A stretch of 58,886 nucleotides of DNA from Caballeronia sp. SEWSISQ10-4 2 (GCF_030464885.1 NZ_JALPRJ010000053.1:1-58886), one strand, 5' to 3'; numbered from the stretch's first letter, positions 17,220-25,849 are shown. The notes: generated by a model from the letters alone, not told the origin. Translations and numbers: made by a program.

Positions 17220-17248
17220 GCCGGGACGCCCGCAACGGCGTTTCCGGC
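17220..17248 (+). terminator. Terminator-like hairpin after trxA
   Basis: GCCGGGACGCC and GGCGTTTCCGGC form a stem of about ten pairs with a small bulge and a six-base loop, seven bases after the trxA stop. Only three T residues follow, so it would be a weak intrinsic terminator or a 3'-end protecting hairpin. Confidence 0.4.
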
Positions 17249-17389
17249 TTTCGTGGAACAGTTGCCCTCCGGCACCCCGGCGGTACGACCCGAGGTCTGA
17301 GCCGGGTTATCCGGATCGCAGCGGGGTAATACCAGGTAGTACAAGTAAAGACGATAAAAGCAATTAGCTGCGCGTGAGATACCCGCAAA

Positions 17390-17409
17390 ATGTTGTGATG
17401 TCACAACAT
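17390..17409. promoter_or_regulatory. 20-bp palindrome between trxA and rho
   Basis: ATGTTGTGA-TG-TCACAACAT has nine-base perfect arms around a two-base centre. It looks like a binding site for a dimeric regulator; TTGTGA..TCACAA is CRP-like in its half-sites but the spacing is too short for CRP/FNR. It lies 175 bp upstream of rho. Confidence 0.45.
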
Positions 17410-17470
17410 GCATGAATCAGGCTGTCATCACGGCCACCCGAGGCCCTGCCTGCGTGTGCTATGCTAGAAT

Positions 17471-17510
17471 CCTAAGACTGCAAGACGTTTCTTAAGACGG
17501 CAAGACGTTT
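17471..17510 (+). repeat. 20-nt tandem duplication in the rho leader
   Basis: CCTAAGACTGCAAGACGTTT (17471-17490) is followed directly by CTTAAGACGGCAAGACGTTT (17491-17510); 18 of 20 bases match. It lies 75 bp before the rho start, probably within the untranslated leader. Confidence 0.8.
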
Positions 17511-17584
17511 AGGTCCTTGAGCGTTCAGCTCACTTCTCCTCCCAAATTCTCTGTTGTACCTCTTCTCCCTGGCGGGAAATCCGT

Positions 17585-18850
17585 ATGCATTTATCCGAGC
17601 TCAAGTCTCAGCACGTCTCCGCATTGATCGAAATGGCCAATGGCCTGGAGATCGAAAACGCCAATCGACTGCGCAAGCAGGAATTGATGTTCGCGATTCT
17701 TAAAAAGCGCGCCAAGACCGGCGACACAATTTTCGGCGACGGCACGCTTGAAGTACTACCGGACGGCTTCGGCTTTCTCCGGTCGCCCGAGACCTCTTAT
17801 CTCGCCAGCACAGACGACATCTACATCAGCCCGTCGCAGATCCGCCGCTTCAATCTGCATACCGGTGACACCATCGAAGGTGAAGTGCGTACGCCGAAAG
17901 ACGGCGAGCGCTACTTTGCACTGGTCAAGGTGGACAAGGTCAACGGCCAGGCGCCGGAAGCCTCGAAGCACAAGATCATGTTCGAAAACCTGACGGCGCT
18001 GCACCCGAACAAACCTATGCCGCTCGAACGCGAGATGCGCGGCGAAGAGAATGTGACGGGCCGGATCATCGACATGATCTCGCCTATCGGCAAGGGCCAG
18101 CGCGGGTTGCTGGTGGCATCGCCGAAATCGGGCAAGACCGTGATGCTGCAGCACATCGCGCACGCGATCAAATCGAACCATCCGGATATCGTGTTGTTCG
18201 TGCTGCTGATCGACGAACGCCCGGAAGAAGTGACGGAAATGCAGCGCTCGGTGGCCGGCGAAGTGATCGCCTCCACCTTCGACGAACCCGCCGCGCGCCA
18301 CGTGCAAGTCGCGGAAATGGTGATCGAAAAGGCCAAGCGCCTGGTCGAAATGAAGCACGACGTGGTGATCCTGCTGGACTCCATCACGCGTCTCGCGCGC
18401 GCCTACAACACGGTTGTGCCGGCGTCGGGCAAAGTGCTCACCGGCGGCGTGGACGCGAATGCGCTGCAACGCCCGAAGCGGTTCTTTGGGGCTGCTCGCA
18501 ATATCGAGGAAGGCGGTTCGCTGACCATCATCGGCACGGCGCTGATCGAAACCGGCAGCCGCATGGACGACGTGATCTACGAAGAGTTCAAGGGCACGGG
18601 CAACATGGAAGTGCACCTGGAACGCCGTCTCGCGGAAAAGCGCGTCTACCCGTCGATCAACCTCAACAAATCGGGCACGCGCCGCGAAGAATTGCTCATC
18701 AAGCCGGACCTGCTGCAAAAGGTCTGGGTGCTGCGCAAGTTCATCCACGACATGGATGAAGTCGAATCGATGGAATTCCTGCTCGACAAGATTCGCCAGA
18801 CCAAGAACAACGCCGAGTTCTTCGACCTGATGCGCCGCGGCGGTAGTTAA
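17585..18850 (+). CDS. rho: Transcription termination factor Rho
   Basis: The 421-aa hexameric RNA helicase has all Rho features. The N-terminal helical part (MHLSELKSQHVSALIEMA) leads to the cold-shock-like RNA-binding fold with GFGFLRSPE (about 59-68). Walker A is SPKSGKTVML (about 180), Walker B lies around HDVVILLDSITRLARAYN, and the Q/R-loop region is GTGNMEVHLERRL. Rho binds C-rich nascent RNA, moves 5' to 3' and releases RNA polymerase. The gene is followed by 13-nt repeats that begin at the stop codon and then by a strong intrinsic terminator. Length is normal. Confidence 0.98.
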   Translation: MHLSELKSQHVSALIEMANGLEIENANRLRKQELMFAILKKRAKTGDTIFGDGTLEVLPDGFGFLRSPETSYLASTDDIYISPSQIRRFNLHTGDTIEGEVRTPKDGERYFALVKVDKVNGQAPEASKHKIMFENLTALHPNKPMPLEREMRGEENVTGRIIDMISPIGKGQRGLLVASPKSGKTVMLQHIAHAIKSNHPDIVLFVLLIDERPEEVTEMQRSVAGEVIASTFDEPAARHVQVAEMVIEKAKRLVEMKHDVVILLDSITRLARAYNTVVPASGKVLTGGVDANALQRPKRFFGAARNIEEGGSLTIIGTALIETGSRMDDVIYEEFKGTGNMEVHLERRLAEKRVYPSINLNKSGTRREELLIKPDLLQKVWVLRKFIHDMDEVESMEFLLDKIRQTKNNAEFFDLMRRGGS

Positions 18851-18909
18851 GCTCGACCCTTAAGTTCACCCCTTAAGCTCAAGCCTTAAGCTCAAGCCTT
18901 AAGTTCAAG
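18846..18909. repeat. Five-unit 12-13-nt tandem array starting at the rho stop codon
   Basis: Units related to CCTTAAGCTCAAG run head to tail: GTTAAGCTCGACC, CTTAAGTTCACC, then CCTTAAGCTCAAG twice, and CCTTAAGTTCAAG. The rho TAA (18848-18850) is the TTAA of the first unit, so the array looks like repeated duplication of the gene end. It sits between the stop codon and the terminator. Confidence 0.85.
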
Positions 18910-18926
18910 CACCGGTTCAAGAAATG

Positions 18927-18958
18927 AAAGCCGCCCGCATTCGCGGGCGGCTTTTTTT
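18927..18958 (+). terminator. Intrinsic terminator of rho
   Basis: GCCGCCCGC (18930-18938), loop ATTC and GCGGGCGGC (18943-18951) form a perfect nine-pair GC stem followed by seven T. It is a textbook intrinsic terminator. Confidence 0.93.
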
Positions 18959-18999
18959 CGTCTGCCGAAACGGGCGAAGCAATTGACAACATAAACGTG

Positions 19000-19027
19000 A
19001 ACGTGAACGTTCATGTTAGTCTATAAT
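19000..19027 (+). promoter_or_regulatory. Operator/promoter of the MerR-MFS operon
   Basis: AACGTGAACGTTCATGTT at 19000-19017 is an 18-bp near-perfect palindrome (one asymmetric pair). A TATAAT box follows at 19022-19027. The palindrome covers the expected -35 position, a usual arrangement for MerR-family autoregulation. A TTGACA at 18983 is too far (33 bp) to pair with this -10. Confidence 0.6.
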
Positions 19028-19070
19028 TTCGAAACCGTTCCATTCGCCGATAAACCCATCGGCCAGCACC

Positions 19071-19547
19071 ATGTCCAGCGAACTACTAACCGTACGCGAC
19101 GCCGCCGAACGTCTCGGCGTCACCCCGCGCACGCTGAAGTACTACGAAGAACGCGGTCTCGTTACGCCCAGCCGGAGCGAGGGGCGGTATCGGCTATATG
19201 ACGAAAATGACCTGGAACGCTTCGGGCGGATTCTGCGGCTGAGATCGCTGGGGTTTTCACTGCATGGCATTGTCGAGATGCTCAAGCGGCCGCTGGAGAA
19301 AACCGAAGCGGGCCAGAACCGCTACTCGCCGGATTCGCTGGCGGATATCCGGCAGGGCTTGCAGCAGCAACTCGATTCGATCGATACCCGCATAGAGTCG
19401 GTGCGCCGTGAGCTAAAGGAAGCGCAGGCCGTGCGCGCCGAGCTGCGCCTGGATCTGGATTATGTGGAAGCGAGGCTCGCCGGCCAGCCTGCCGACGCCC
19501 TGCTCGAGCAGCGAAAGGCAAGCGCCAAAGCCGGGAGCAAGAAGTAA
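19071..19547 (+). CDS. MerR-family transcriptional regulator
   Basis: The 158-aa protein has an N-terminal winged helix-turn-helix (LTVRDAAERLGVTPRTLKYYEERGLV, about 6-31) with the family GRYRLYDENDLERF segment. A long coiled coil (about 95-140) for dimerisation follows, and the tail is Lys/Ala-rich. No Cys cluster for metal or redox sensing is present, so the signal is probably organic. Its stop overlaps the MFS gene start by one base (TAATG), so regulator and exporter are translationally coupled. A palindromic site over the promoter suggests self-regulation. The inducer cannot be predicted. Confidence 0.88.
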   Translation: MSSELLTVRDAAERLGVTPRTLKYYEERGLVTPSRSEGRYRLYDENDLERFGRILRLRSLGFSLHGIVEMLKRPLEKTEAGQNRYSPDSLADIRQGLQQQLDSIDTRIESVRRELKEAQAVRAELRLDLDYVEARLAGQPADALLEQRKASAKAGSKK

Positions 19548-21094
19548 TGAGCGCTCGGGCGCCGGTGTTCACCGTCGAACGGTTGCGCGGTGACTTCTTC
19601 CCGTGGGTGCTCGCGCTCGTGACCGGGCTGGACTACTTCGACAACGCCATCTTCTCGTTTTTCGCCAGCTACATTGCGGGCGGCATCAATGCATCGCCGG
19701 ATGAACTCGTGTGGTCATCGAGTGCTTACGCGGTCGCGGCTGTGCTCGGGATCCTGCAGCAACAATGGTGGGTCGACCGTCTCGGGCACCGGCGGTACGT
19801 GGCCGGCTGCATGCTGCTGTACGCGTGCGCTGCGATGATGTCGGCGCTCACCGAAACCTCGCTGCAACTGATGTTCACACGCGGTCTGCAAGGCTATTTC
19901 ATCGGTCCGATGATGGGCGCTTGCCGGATTTTGATCCAGGTCAGCTTTACGCCGCAAAAGCGCGCCGGCGCCACGCGTGCGTTCCTGATGCTGATCGTGG
20001 GCAGCAGCGCGCTTGCGCCCTTGCTCGGGGGCTGGCTGGTGTTGCATTTCGCCTGGCGCGCATTGTTCGCCTGCACCGCGCCCGCCGGACTTGCGTTCGC
20101 CGTACTGGCAATGCTCGCATTGCCCGATTCGGGGAACGTCGTGCGGGAGGAACGTAGCGCGACGAGTTTCTGGCCGTATCTGTTGTTCGCGTTTGCGCAA
20201 GGCGCGCTGCAGATCGTGATGCAGCAAGTGCGCTTCGTGCACTTCAGTACATCGCCGGCGCTCGTGTTGCTCACGGTGGCGGGTATCGGCGCCCTCGCCT
20301 GGTTTGCGTGGCACCAGTGGCATCACCCGGCACCGCTCGTGCGCCTTCACGCACTGCGCGAACGCTCGTTCCAGATTGGCCTCGTGCTGTACATGTTCTA
20401 TTACTTCGAGTCGACAGGTTTCAGCTACCTGATCTCGCGATTCCTCGAACAGGGGCTCGGCTATCCGGTCGAAAACACGGGCCGGCTGGTCGGCATCACC
20501 TCGCTGATCTCGGGTTCCGCGCTGTTCCTGTATTTCAGGTACACGAAGTACGTGCCGCGCAAGAAATGGATCATCGTGCCGGGTTTTGCGATCGCGGCGC
20601 TGGTCGGATGGCTGATGACGCGAATGTCGCCGGGCGTGGCCCAAAGCGATCTGATCCTGCCCATGCTGCTGCGCGGACTCTTGCTGCTTTTCATCGTGTT
20701 GCCCGTCGCCAACCTGACGTTCAGGATCTTCGAGATCGAAGAGTTCACGCACGGCTACAGGCTGAAGAATATTGTGCGGCAGTTGACGCTGTCGTTTGCG
20801 ACGGCGGCGGTGATTATCGTGGAGCAACATCGGGAAGCGTTGCATCAGTCGCGTCTCGCCGAAGCCGTGAATCCGTACAATCCTGAGTATCAGAACGCCG
20901 CAAGCGCGCTCGCGAACGGCTTCGCGGCGGCTGGTCATTCGGCTGTCGATGCCCACGCGCTTGCTATTGCGACCATCGCCCGCACGGTCACGCAGCAGGC
21001 GAACTTCCTGGCTTCGCTCGACGGTTTCTATTTCCTGATGGGCGTCGCGATTTGCGGCGGTATGTTCGCTTTGTGGCAAAAACAGATCGATTGA
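19547..21094 (+). CDS. MFS transporter, DHA2/EmrB-like drug exporter
   Basis: The 515-aa polytopic protein has about 12-14 hydrophobic segments. The motif-A-like loop is DRLGHRRY (about residues 79-86) and the motif-C-like segment is GSSALAPLLGGWLV (about 154-167). The length and late extra helices fit the DHA2 group of proton-coupled multidrug exporters. It is coupled to the MerR gene by a one-base overlap, so the regulator probably controls its own exporter. No membrane-fusion or outer-membrane partner gene is next to it. The substrate is unknown. Confidence 0.82.
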   Translation: MSARAPVFTVERLRGDFFPWVLALVTGLDYFDNAIFSFFASYIAGGINASPDELVWSSSAYAVAAVLGILQQQWWVDRLGHRRYVAGCMLLYACAAMMSALTETSLQLMFTRGLQGYFIGPMMGACRILIQVSFTPQKRAGATRAFLMLIVGSSALAPLLGGWLVLHFAWRALFACTAPAGLAFAVLAMLALPDSGNVVREERSATSFWPYLLFAFAQGALQIVMQQVRFVHFSTSPALVLLTVAGIGALAWFAWHQWHHPAPLVRLHALRERSFQIGLVLYMFYYFESTGFSYLISRFLEQGLGYPVENTGRLVGITSLISGSALFLYFRYTKYVPRKKWIIVPGFAIAALVGWLMTRMSPGVAQSDLILPMLLRGLLLLFIVLPVANLTFRIFEIEEFTHGYRLKNIVRQLTLSFATAAVIIVEQHREALHQSRLAEAVNPYNPEYQNAASALANGFAAAGHSAVDAHALAIATIARTVTQQANFLASLDGFYFLMGVAICGGMFALWQKQID

Positions 21095-21127
21095 GTTCGA
21101 CAGAACGGAAAGAACGATACGGACCTC

Positions 21128-21958
21128 ATGGCCAATTTCCTGACCCGGCTGATTAGCGGGAATCGTCGCGAGCGGGCGTTGCGCAAGTACGCCATCGACG
21201 ACGCGCTCTGGCAAACCACGCTCGATCGCCTGCCGTTTTTCGGCCATCTCGACGATGCCGATCGCGCTCGCCTGCGTGAAAGCACGACGCTTTTTATCGC
21301 GGAAAAGGAGTTTTCGACGGCCCACGATTTACCCCTGACCGACGCGATGATCGTCGCCATCGCAGCGCAGGCTTGCCTGCCCGTGCTGAACCTGAGCCTG
21401 GAGTTGTATCGCGGCTGGGTGGGCGTGATCGTGTATCCGGGCGAGTTCGTGATCCGCAAGACGGTGGAGGATGAGGACGGCGTGGTGCACGAGATCGAGC
21501 AGGATGCGAGTGGCGAAGCGTGGGAAGGCGGGCCGGTCGTGTTGTCATGGGAAGACGCACAGATGACCGATGGCGAGGACGCCTACAACGTGGTGATCCA
21601 CGAGTTTGCGCACAAGATCGACATGCTGAACGGCGAGGCGGACGGCCATCCGCCGCTTTTTCGTCGCTGGCACGCGCCGCTCGATTCCAACGCCTGGAAC
21701 GACGTCTTCGATCACGCCTACGACCATTTCTGCGCCCAGGTCGATGCGATTCCAGCCCGCCGCTGGGGGCGGTTCGAACGTGAATCGCTGATCGATCCTT
21801 ACGCCGCCGATCATCCGTCGGAATTTTTCGCGGTCTGCAGCGAGGCGTTGTTTGTCCAGCCGGCGGCGTTCGAGCGCGAATATCCGGAGTTATACCGCCT
21901 GCTCGCGCGCTATTACCGGCAGGATCCGGCGGGCATTGGCGCGCTCACGCAATCGTGA
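21128..21958 (+). CDS. mtfA: M90 zinc peptidase, MtfA family
   Basis: The 276-aa protein has the zinc-binding motif VIHEFAHKIDMLNG (HExxH plus downstream Asp) and the segment YAADHPSEFFAVCSEALF, both typical of MtfA. E. coli MtfA binds the Mlc repressor and is a zinc-dependent aminopeptidase. Here the partner is unknown, since no Mlc or PTS gene is visible. No signal peptide is seen, so it is cytosolic. It follows the MFS gene by 33 bp and may be in the same transcript. An 18-nt perfect tandem duplication lies just after its stop. Confidence 0.88.
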   Translation: MANFLTRLISGNRRERALRKYAIDDALWQTTLDRLPFFGHLDDADRARLRESTTLFIAEKEFSTAHDLPLTDAMIVAIAAQACLPVLNLSLELYRGWVGVIVYPGEFVIRKTVEDEDGVVHEIEQDASGEAWEGGPVVLSWEDAQMTDGEDAYNVVIHEFAHKIDMLNGEADGHPPLFRRWHAPLDSNAWNDVFDHAYDHFCAQVDAIPARRWGRFERESLIDPYAADHPSEFFAVCSEALFVQPAAFEREYPELYRLLARYYRQDPAGIGALTQS

Positions 21959-21961
21959 AGG

Positions 21962-21997
21962 CCGTAACGCCCTGAAAACCCGTAACGCCCTGAAAAC
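21962..21997. repeat. 18-nt perfect tandem duplication after mtfA
   Basis: CCGTAACGCCCTGAAAAC occurs at 21962-21979 and again at 21980-21997 without mismatch, three bases after the mtfA stop codon. Confidence 0.9.
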
Positions 21998-22137
21998 ATG
22001 CCAAACGACTGATTTTCTGGCATAATCGCCGTTTTTCGACCTCAGGCAAGTGGCTCGCGCTCGCAAGATCGGCTTGTAAAAACGCGCAAAACCCGCAATC
22101 GGGTGGGCTGGCTACCAACAGATACCAAGGAAAGACC

Positions 22138-22392
22138 ATGAAAGAAGGCATTCACCCGAATTACCGCGAAGTGCTGTTCGTCGACATGTCGAATGATTTC
22201 AAGTTCATCACGCGTTCGACCATCAACACGCGCGAAACCGGCGAGTTCGAAGGCAAGACGTACCCGCTGGCAAAGATCGAAGTGTCGTCGGAATCGCATC
22301 CGTTCTACACCGGTACGCAAAAGATCATGGACACGGCAGGCCGCGTCGACAAGTTCAACAAGAAGTTCGCAGCGTTTTCGACGAAGAAGTAA
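22138..22392 (+). CDS. rpmE2: Ribosomal protein bL31, type B (zinc-free)
   Basis: The 84-aa protein matches type B L31: MKEGIHPNYREVLFVDMS at the start, SHPFYTGTQKIMDTAGRVDKF in the core and a basic end. It lacks the CxxC zinc ribbon of type A L31. In many bacteria the type B copy is a Zur-controlled, zinc-sparing replacement, but in Burkholderia it is often the main copy. AAGGAA lies seven bases before the ATG. It is followed by a strong terminator and forms a single-gene unit. No Zur-like palindrome was recognised upstream. Confidence 0.95.
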   Translation: MKEGIHPNYREVLFVDMSNDFKFITRSTINTRETGEFEGKTYPLAKIEVSSESHPFYTGTQKIMDTAGRVDKFNKKFAAFSTKK

Positions 22393-22443
22393 GTCGAGTA
22401 AATCGATTAGTACCGGAAGACAGCCGCAAAGCTGGATTCGAAG

Positions 22444-22469
22444 AAAGGCAGCGAAAGCTGCCTTTTTTT
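22444..22469 (+). terminator. Intrinsic terminator of rpmE2
   Basis: AAAGGCAGC (22444-22452), a GAAA tetraloop and GCTGCCTTT (22457-22465) form a perfect nine-pair stem that runs into seven T. Confidence 0.93.
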
Positions 22470-22709
22470 CGTCTGTATTTTCGTCCATACCTCGCAGGCC
22501 GGTTTGGAGCCAATCCGATGGACTCAGCCCGTCGAACGCACAAGGCAGACACCCGCCGCAATGACGCGCGCGACGCCACCCGTCTACAATGCCGGATTCG
22601 GTAAAAATCGCACAACCCCTAAAGCCACGAAAAACGCGCGCCATACAACCATCTGGCGCTGCCACGTCGCTCCATCGCTCCATCAGTCTTGTTCCCTGTC
22701 GCCAAACGC

Positions 22710-24473
22710 ATGCGAAATGTCGTCCGTCTGACCGCCTCCGCCACCAGCGCCCTGCCACGCTGGATGCTGCTTGCCATTTGCATCATCTACGCGTCGTTTG
22801 GACTGTTCGGCCGCGATCCGTGGAAAAACGAGGACGCGGCGGGCTTCGGCGTGATGTGGACGATGGCCAACGGCGGCGTGAAGGACTGGCTGCTGCCGAA
22901 CCTGGTAGGCAAGGCGCTCACCGCCGACGGCCCCTTCATGTACTGGTTCGGCGCGGGTTTTATCCGCCTGCTTAGCCCCTGGGTCGATGCAAGCAATGCA
23001 TCGCGCGTGGTAACCGGATTGTTGTTTTGTATCGCTTGCGCGTTCGTCTGGTATACGGCCTATCTGCTCGGCCGGCGCGACGAAGCGCAACCGTTCAAAT
23101 ACGCATTCGGCGGCGAACCTGAGCCGCGCGATTACGGCCGTACGCTCGCCGATGGCGCACTGCTGATCCTGCTCGCCTGCTTCGGCCTGGCCGAACGCGG
23201 GCACGAAACCACGCCCCAGCTTGCCCAGTTCGCCGGCACCGCCATGCTGCTCTACGGCCTCGTGCGCAGTTGCGACAAACCGGTCCAGGGAGCGCTCATC
23301 TGGGGCGCGGCGATCGGCTTTGTGGGCTTGTCGAGCAGTCCGGTGCTGGTGCTCGCGCTGCTCCTCTGCACCCTGGCGATGACCGTCATTGTTCGGGAAG
23401 TGCGGCCGTACCATATGCTCGCGATCGGCGTGCCGGTTGCGGTGATCATGATCGGCGCCTGGGTGTGGACGGTGCTGCATTTCTATCCCGACGATGGCGA
23501 ATGGTGGTTGCGCCAATGGTGGCGCAACAGTTTCGACGCCTTCTCCGGCTCGCCGATCCTGGCGCTCGCCTACGCCTTCAAGAACCTGCCGCTGTTCACC
23601 TGGCCCGCGTGGCCGCTTGCGATCTGGACGTTCGTCAGCTGGAGCGGTCTGCGGCGTTCGCCCCACGTCGCCGTGCCGGTGTCGGTGATCGGGCCGCTGC
23701 TGGTGCTCGTGATTTTGCAGAGCCATCAGTCCAACCGCCTCTTCATGCTGTTGCTGCCGCCGCTGTCCGTGCTCGCCACCTTCGCGCTGCCCACGCTCAA
23801 ACGCGGCGCGATCAACGCCATCGACTGGTTCGCGATGTTGAGTTTCACCCTGCTCGCCACCTTTGTCTGGCTGGTCTGGAGCGCGGGTCTGTTCGGTTTC
23901 CCCGCACCGCTCGCGCGCAATCTCGCACGGCTCGCACCCGGTTTCCAGCCCGAGTTCAAGATCCTGTCGTTCGTGTGCGCGGTAGCGGTGACGGTCTGCT
24001 GGTTCTCGCTGGCGCGCTGGCGTCTCGCGCGCCATCCGAAGGTCTTGTGGCGCAGCGTGGTGCTGTCGAGCGCCGGCACGACGCTGATGTGGGTGCTGCT
24101 GATGACGCTGTGGCTGCCGGTGGTGAACTACAGCCGGACGTATCGCGACGTGGCGGAACAGATTGCCGATCATCTGCCGGCTGACTACACCTGCATTTCC
24201 CCGGTGCGTTTGGGCGACGCGCAGATCGCGACCTTCGCGTATTTCGGCGGCATGCATTTCGCCTTCGATGAAGACTGCGACGTGATCCTGCGCCAGGACA
24301 CGCAGGACTTCGGCGAGCCGTCGTCTATCTCCGCGTTCGAGTGGAAGCTCGTATGGGAAGGCCGCCGCGTCGCCGACCGTGACGAGCGTTTCAGGTTATA
24401 TGTGCGCATCGAACGGCCTGTTCCGCCGGTCAAACGGGTGCAGCCGAAGTCGCTGCGCCCGGCCCGCAAATGA
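22710..24473 (+). CDS. GT39-like membrane glycosyltransferase
   Basis: The 587-aa polytopic membrane protein has about ten or more hydrophobic segments. The first extramembrane loop reads GRDPWKNEDAAGFGVMW, which resembles the acidic catalytic loop of ArnT/GT39 enzymes. These use polyprenyl-phosphate sugars to glycosylate lipid A, proteins or glycans outside the inner membrane. The start is uncertain: TTG at 22689 is possible, ATG at 22710 is chosen, and neither has a good ribosome-binding site. Its stop overlaps the MATE gene start as ATGA. A role in envelope sugar modification is likely, but donor and acceptor are unknown. Confidence 0.72.
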   Translation: MRNVVRLTASATSALPRWMLLAICIIYASFGLFGRDPWKNEDAAGFGVMWTMANGGVKDWLLPNLVGKALTADGPFMYWFGAGFIRLLSPWVDASNASRVVTGLLFCIACAFVWYTAYLLGRRDEAQPFKYAFGGEPEPRDYGRTLADGALLILLACFGLAERGHETTPQLAQFAGTAMLLYGLVRSCDKPVQGALIWGAAIGFVGLSSSPVLVLALLLCTLAMTVIVREVRPYHMLAIGVPVAVIMIGAWVWTVLHFYPDDGEWWLRQWWRNSFDAFSGSPILALAYAFKNLPLFTWPAWPLAIWTFVSWSGLRRSPHVAVPVSVIGPLLVLVILQSHQSNRLFMLLLPPLSVLATFALPTLKRGAINAIDWFAMLSFTLLATFVWLVWSAGLFGFPAPLARNLARLAPGFQPEFKILSFVCAVAVTVCWFSLARWRLARHPKVLWRSVVLSSAGTTLMWVLLMTLWLPVVNYSRTYRDVAEQIADHLPADYTCISPVRLGDAQIATFAYFGGMHFAFDEDCDVILRQDTQDFGEPSSISAFEWKLVWEGRRVADRDERFRLYVRIERPVPPVKRVQPKSLRPARK

Positions 24474-25849
24474 CCATGTGGCCGGATGTCCGCAAGATCG
24501 CGGCCCTCGCGTGGCCGGTGCTGATCGGCCAGTTGGCGATCATCGCGTTCGGTGTGATCGATACGGCCATGGTCGGCCGTTATTCCGCCACCGATCTCGC
24601 GGCGCTCGGTCTCGGCTCATCGATCTACATCTCGGTCTATATAGGCTTGACGGGCATCCTGACGGCATTGCAGCCGATCGCCGGGCAATTGTTCGGCGCG
24701 CTGCGTGAAGCCGAGATCGGCGAAGAAGTCCGGCAGGCGCTGTGGCTGGCGGCGGTGTTGTCGGTGATTGGCTTTGTCTGCCTGTATTTCCCGCAGCCGC
24801 TGTTGAGCATCGCCGATGCCCCGCCCGCGTTGCATGAGCGCACCCTCTCCTATTTGCGCATCCTGTCGCTGGGATTGCCTGCAAGTCTCGCGTTTCGTGT
24901 CTATAGCTCGCTCACGAACGCCGTCGGCAAGCCGCGCCTCGTGATGTTCCTGCAAGTGGGCGCGCTCATGCTGAAGATCCCGCTCAACCTGTGGTTCATC
25001 TTCGGCGGTTTCGGTGTACCGGCGCTTGGCGGTCCGGGCTGCGCCATCGCCAGCACGCTGATCAACTGGCTGATAGCCATTGTCGGGTTGACGGTGCTTG
25101 TGCGTGTCGAGTTCTTCCGGCCGTTCGGCGTGTTTTCACGCTTTTGCTGGCCCGTGTGGCGACGTCAAAAAGCGTTGCTCAAACTCGGCATTCCGATGGG
25201 GCTTTCTTACCTCATCGAAGTGACGTCGTACACGTTTATGGCGCTGTTCATCTCGCACTTCGGCACCACCACGCTGGCCGGACATCAGATCACCGGCAAT
25301 ATAGGCGCGGTGCTTTACATGACGCCGCTGTCCATTGGCGTGGCGTCCGCCACGCTCGTCTCGCAAGCGCTCGGCGCGCAACGCTTCGACGCTGCCCGCT
25401 CACTCGCGCGCCACGGCATTGCGCTGTCGTGCGGTATCGCATGTGTGTACGGAGTGGCGCTGTTTGTCCTGCGGCCTTATTTGCTTGAGGCCTATACGCC
25501 GGACAGCCAGGTGATCGCGGCGGCCATGCCCTTGCTGGCGATTGTCGTGTTCTATCATTTCTTCGATGCCCTTCAGATCACCACGGCGTTCGTGCTGCGC
25601 GCGTACAAGGTGGCGGTCGTGCCCACCGTGATCTACGCGGTGGCGTTATGGGGCATCGGACTGGGCGGCGGATATCTGCTTGGCTTCGATGTCGGCGGTT
25701 ACGCGCCTTCGTGGCTGCAAGGCGCCCGCGGCTTCTGGGTAGCGAACGCGGTGAGCCTGGGCGCAGCGGGCATAGGGCTGTATCTTTACTGGCGGCATGT
25801 TAGTACGCGGCATATTCCCAGCGCACGCACCGAGGCCGAGCCGGTTTGA
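24470..25849 (+). CDS. MATE-family multidrug/toxin exporter
   Basis: The 459-aa protein has the NorM-type opening ALAWPVLIGQLAIIAFGVIDTAMVGR and about 12 membrane segments in two pseudo-repeats (second repeat from KLGIPMGLSYLIEV, about residue 238). MATE transporters export cationic compounds with sodium or proton antiport. The four-base ATGA overlap with the glycosyltransferase gene indicates translational coupling. A MATE next to a GT39 enzyme could be a simple drug exporter, or could move a lipid-linked or small substrate for envelope modification; the sequence favours the NorM branch over Wzx flippases. Confidence 0.87.
   Translation: MTMWPDVRKIAALAWPVLIGQLAIIAFGVIDTAMVGRYSATDLAALGLGSSIYISVYIGLTGILTALQPIAGQLFGALREAEIGEEVRQALWLAAVLSVIGFVCLYFPQPLLSIADAPPALHERTLSYLRILSLGLPASLAFRVYSSLTNAVGKPRLVMFLQVGALMLKIPLNLWFIFGGFGVPALGGPGCAIASTLINWLIAIVGLTVLVRVEFFRPFGVFSRFCWPVWRRQKALLKLGIPMGLSYLIEVTSYTFMALFISHFGTTTLAGHQITGNIGAVLYMTPLSIGVASATLVSQALGAQRFDAARSLARHGIALSCGIACVYGVALFVLRPYLLEAYTPDSQVIAAAMPLLAIVVFYHFFDALQITTAFVLRAYKVAVVPTVIYAVALWGIGLGGGYLLGFDVGGYAPSWLQGARGFWVANAVSLGAAGIGLYLYWRHVSTRHIPSARTEAEPV

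Larger units (their letters stand above)
17214..17584 (+). other. trxA-rho intergenic region / rho leader
   Basis: This 371-bp stretch has no gene. It contains a weak terminator-like hairpin after trxA, a 20-bp palindrome (17390-17409), a -10-like TAGAAT near 17465 and a 20-nt tandem duplication (17471-17510). It probably carries the rho promoter and untranslated leader, where rho autoregulation would act by analogy with other bacteria. Confidence 0.5.

Noticed and set aside
18983..19027. TTGACA at 18983 as -35 for the TATAAT at 19022
   Set aside because: The spacing is 33 bp, too long for sigma-70 or MerR-type promoters.
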